Source of the DNA: Azonexaceae bacterium s22
GTDB taxonomy: Bacteria; Pseudomonadota; Gammaproteobacteria; Burkholderiales; Rhodocyclaceae
Assembly: GCA_016617495.1 (NCBI GenBank)
Contig: WYCU01000006.1
Coordinates: 62,001 to 126,000 of the forward strand
Length of the DNA: 64,000 bases
Direction of reading: 5' to 3'
Shown: positions 63,552 through 64,000 of the stretch, one piece after another
Layout of the letters: each line of letters starts with the position of its first letter
How positions within the stretch are numbered: position 1 is the stretch's first letter
Program-made: the position numbers and the translations under genes
The notes under the pieces: model-generated
The model's database searches: none
Told to the model about the DNA's origin: nothing
What the model saw: the letters and a program-made list of their open reading frames with translations, nothing else

Positions 63552-64000
63552 CGGCGCCGCTGGTCGTCTTTGCCATCGGCAATCCCAGCCGGGGCGACGA
63601 TGCGCTCGGGCCGGCGCTATCCGCCCGCCTGCGGCCCTGGCTGGAAAGCTCGGGGTTGGCGGCGCAGATTGAACTGGTTGAGGATTTTCAGCTCAACATC
63701 GAGCATGCGCTCGATCTCGTCGGGCGTCGTTTGGCCGTGTTTGTCGATGCCGGCGCGGCGACGCCCGGTCCTTTCGTTTTTGCCCCGATTTTGCCGTCGA
63801 CCGCGACAACCCACAGTACGCATGCGCTGGCGCCGGAAAGTGTGCTTCATGTCTATCAGCTCACCGAAGGCCGCGCACCGCCGCCGGCTTTTGTCCTGTG
63901 CATCCGCGGGGAAAGTTTCGCCCTGGGCGAGGGATTGTCGGAAGCTGCCGAATCGGCGCTGGGGCAGGCGGAAAGCTGGCTCAAGGGCAAGTTGTTGCTG
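63548..64000 (+). CDS. hoxW: Hydrogenase maturation endopeptidase HoxW (3' truncated by window)
   Basis: The open frame runs to the window end (151 codons, no stop). It begins TAPLVVFAIGNPSRGDDALGPAL, where GNPSRGDDALGP is the signature of the HyaD/HoxW protease family with its Ni-sensing acidic residue. A second acidic ligand is likely in LVEDFQLNIEHALDL, and FVDAG follows. It should remove the C-terminal extension of HoxH after Ni insertion. The start ATG 63548 overlaps the hoxH stop. It contains one repeat copy, read as PSTAT. Confidence 0.9.
   Translation, partial: MTAPLVVFAIGNPSRGDDALGPALSARLRPWLESSGLAAQIELVEDFQLNIEHALDLVGRRLAVFVDAGAATPGPFVFAPILPSTATTHSTHALAPESVLHVYQLTEGRAPPPAFVLCIRGESFALGEGLSEAAESALGQAESWLKGKLLL
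63796..63808 (-). repeat. TGTCGCGGTCGAC repeat, copy 7
   Basis: Exact 13-mer on the minus strand inside hoxW, where the coding strand reads PSTAT. On the minus strand it is followed by GGC and AAAA. Confidence 0.8.

Overview
The window reads as a contiguous piece of a betaproteobacterial chromosome, most likely from the Rhodocyclales (Dechloromonas/Azonexus/Azoarcus relatives). The grounds are gene orders typical of betaproteobacteria (hrcA-nadK-recN, grpE-dnaK-dnaJ, secG-tRNA-Leu-nuoA-N, rlmE-ftsH-folP-glmM-tpiA), the GC-rich codon use, and a class II (B12) ribonucleotide reductase together with a soluble NAD-reducing [NiFe] hydrogenase. The genus is inference. I see no insertion sequence, phage, CRISPR array or rRNA operon. 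No stretch over about 220 bases lacks a gene.

Layout. 1-2767 (+): 5'-truncated DEAD-box helicase (RhlE type) and an acyl-CoA synthetase. 2807-7639 (-): a probable operon of TPR protein, two cyclophilins, lpxH, recQ and a DUF2238 membrane protein. 7745-9115 (+): cysS. 9185-10324 (-): an orphan branched-chain amino acid type binding protein. 10528-14334 (-): grpE-dnaK-dnaJ, with recognisable sigma32 promoters before grpE and before dnaK. 14484-15833 (+): a Ser/Thr kinase fused to a cNMP-binding-like domain. 15866-18486 (-): trxC, hemH, hrcA. 18552-21136 (+): nadK-recN. 21154-22196 (-): fur followed by a GDT1-type Mn2+ transporter. 22292-32102 (+): bamE, dapB, carAB, greA, a DUF4149 protein, (yhbY on -), rlmE, ftsH. 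32155-35540 (+): folP, glmM, tpiA, secG. 35596-35680: tRNA-Leu(GAG). 35748-50191 (+): the complete 14-gene nuoA-N complex I operon. Then a Nudix hydrolase (+), nrdJ (-) behind two NrdR boxes, ackA and a MaoC-Pta fusion (-), a small phosphatase plus kinase-like gene pair (-), and fabI (-). 58891-64000 (+): hoxFUYH and the start of hoxW, behind a sigma54-type promoter.

Physiology. Complex I and the Hox hydrogenase meet at the NAD pool: Hox oxidises H2 to make NADH (or runs in reverse), and Nuo feeds NADH electrons to quinone. Phosphotransacetylase and acetate kinase give substrate-level ATP, and the B12-dependent reductase works with or without oxygen. Together this suggests a metabolically flexible facultative bacterium.

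Most unusual signals. (1) A 13-base word, TGTCGCGGTCGAC, occurs seven times exactly, on both strands, inside genes in different reading frames and beside terminators, and is mostly followed 3-4 bases later by an A/T tract. (2) A two-gene unit pairs a minimal kinase-like protein with a CX5R phosphatase. (3) Several regulatory structures can be read directly: sigma54 promoter with upstream dyads (hox), paired NrdR boxes (nrdJ), two sigma32 promoters, and leader hairpins at carA and at the acyl-CoA synthetase.
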